Shown here: positions 63,499 through 64,000 of the stretch, one piece after another
Layout of the letters: each line of letters opens with the position of its first letter
Position numbering within the stretch: position 1 is the first letter of the stretch
Assembly: GCA_905221615.1 (NCBI GenBank)
Contig: CAJNDT010004635.1
Location: 457,769 to 521,768 of the forward strand
Origin: Symbiodinium sp. CCMP2592
Taxonomy: Eukaryota; Sar; Dinophyceae; Suessiales; Symbiodiniaceae
DNA: 64,000 bases
Reading direction: 5' to 3'
Position numbers and translations under genes: made by a program
Notes under the pieces: model-generated
The model's input: only the letters and a program-made list of their open reading frames with translations
Databases searched by the model: none
What the model was told of the DNA's origin: nothing

Positions 63499-63804
63499 TG
63501 TGAAAATCTTGAGCTGCAGCTGCGACAGGAGCGAGTGGCCATGTTCGTGCACCGCCTATCCTTTCAGGCCCAAGGGTCGAAGGTGGGCGGGTAGGGTTCA
63601 GCACTGGGTGCTGCATGGACCTTTGAAGCCTGAGCCGGACTGCTGGAGAAAACAGCGTGGGACGCTGGGGAACGTTTAGCTGCAGGGCAGCCTCTTTCTT
63701 CTTTTGATCTTGGATTCGCGGTTGAGGAACCTTTCATTCTTCAGATCTTTGATCATTGGTGACAGGGTCACGAGCTACCAGGTGTGAACTCAAGGGAGTT
63801 CACA
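63499..63804 (+). repeat. 3' LTR
   Basis: 306 bp, TGTGAAAATC...GTTCACA, matching the 5' LTR base for base as far as I can compare by eye. Confidence 0.95.
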
Positions 63805-64000
63805 ACCCTAAACCCTGAACCCTAAACCCTAAACCCTGGACCCTAAACGACAAACCCTAAACCCTGAACCCCAAACCGACTCGAAACCCGAACAGCCTCA
63901 GCCTGAACCCTAAAGTCAAGACTGCGACCCCGAACCGTGTGCCCTCAATCCCTTCATCGACTCTGAGGTCAGGTTTGAAATCTGCAAAAGCTCTACCCTT
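63805..64000. repeat. Target site duplication and telomere-like block (right)
   Basis: ACCCT at 63,805-63,809 is the right target duplication; it continues into about ten CCCTAAA-type words (to about 63,875) and then diverged CCCGAACC-like sequence to the window end. Removing the element would restore a continuous CCCTAAA run. Confidence 0.8.

Larger units (their letters stand above)
54456..63804 (+). mobile_element. Complete Ty1/copia LTR retrotransposon, 9,349 bp
   Basis: Two 306-bp LTRs that look identical by eye, a 5-bp target duplication, a primer binding site, and one 2,830-codon polyprotein with gag zinc knuckle, protease, integrase, reverse transcriptase and RNase H in copia order (integrase before RT). 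An open frame and identical LTRs point to recent insertion and possible activity. It sits in telomere-like repeats: ACCCT is part of the CCCTAAA unit. Oriented opposite to the minus-strand genes of 22-50 kb. Unusual additions lie between protease and integrase. Confidence 0.95.

Noticed and set aside
1-64000. tRNA, rRNA or snRNA genes
   Set aside because: I found no cloverleaf with invariant A and B box words or rRNA core sequence by eye; a covariance-model scan would be needed to exclude small RNA genes.

Overview
The window looks like nuclear DNA of a dinoflagellate, most likely a Symbiodiniaceae relative. The basis is degenerate TTTAGGG/CCCTAAA repeats over long gene-free stretches, several introns that begin with GC rather than GT, large same-strand gene groups, an RCC1-like protein with many DGSVVTWG repeats, and a Ty1/copia element carrying domains I associate with dinoflagellate polyproteins. 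The genus assignment is inference.

Layout. 1-18.6 kb has no convincing gene. It holds scattered telomere-like heptamers, several families of foldback (MITE-like) hairpins, microsatellites and a 167-235 bp tandem repeat (12.9-14.4 kb). 18.6-22 kb holds minisatellites and a duplicated block of about 0.77 kb. 22.2-50.6 kb is a minus-strand gene region: an RCC1-like protein, fragments of a CxxC family, an uncertain 210-residue ORF, a tandem duplication of about 2.2 kb, a cysteine phosphatase with an HCX5R loop, two small hypothetical proteins, and a very large intron-split Helitron-type Rep/helicase gene. That gene starts with seven tandem SAP-like exons at 50,564 and runs into a 100-N assembly gap at 37,969-38,068. 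50.9-53.6 kb is satellite and minisatellite. 54,456-63,804 is a complete plus-strand copia retrotransposon with apparently identical 306-bp LTRs and a 5-bp target duplication (ACCCT) inside telomere-like repeats.

Two things stand out. First, a 20-bp core (CTTFree of gaps in form: see the repeat-family entry) occurs about 37 times between 19.3 and 51.3 kb, always in the same orientation. In most copies the core lies at the exact centre of a short palindrome whose arms differ from locus to locus but match each other. A tandem duplication inside a Helitron intron gives a natural with/without pair differing by precisely the 20-bp core. Copies lie 30-95 bp downstream of most supported minus-strand stop codons, and eight copies lie in frame inside Helitron exons.

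Second, the copia polyprotein carries, between protease and integrase, a candidate 2-oxoglutarate/Fe(II) dioxygenase-like domain with an intact HxD...H...R arrangement. It is followed by a Rossmann/methyltransferase-like segment, and a separate 189-residue ORF overlaps the region in the +1 frame. If the assignments hold, a young retroelement carries both nucleic-acid-modifying-type folds. No homology search was possible, so family names rest on motifs read by eye and on memory of the families.
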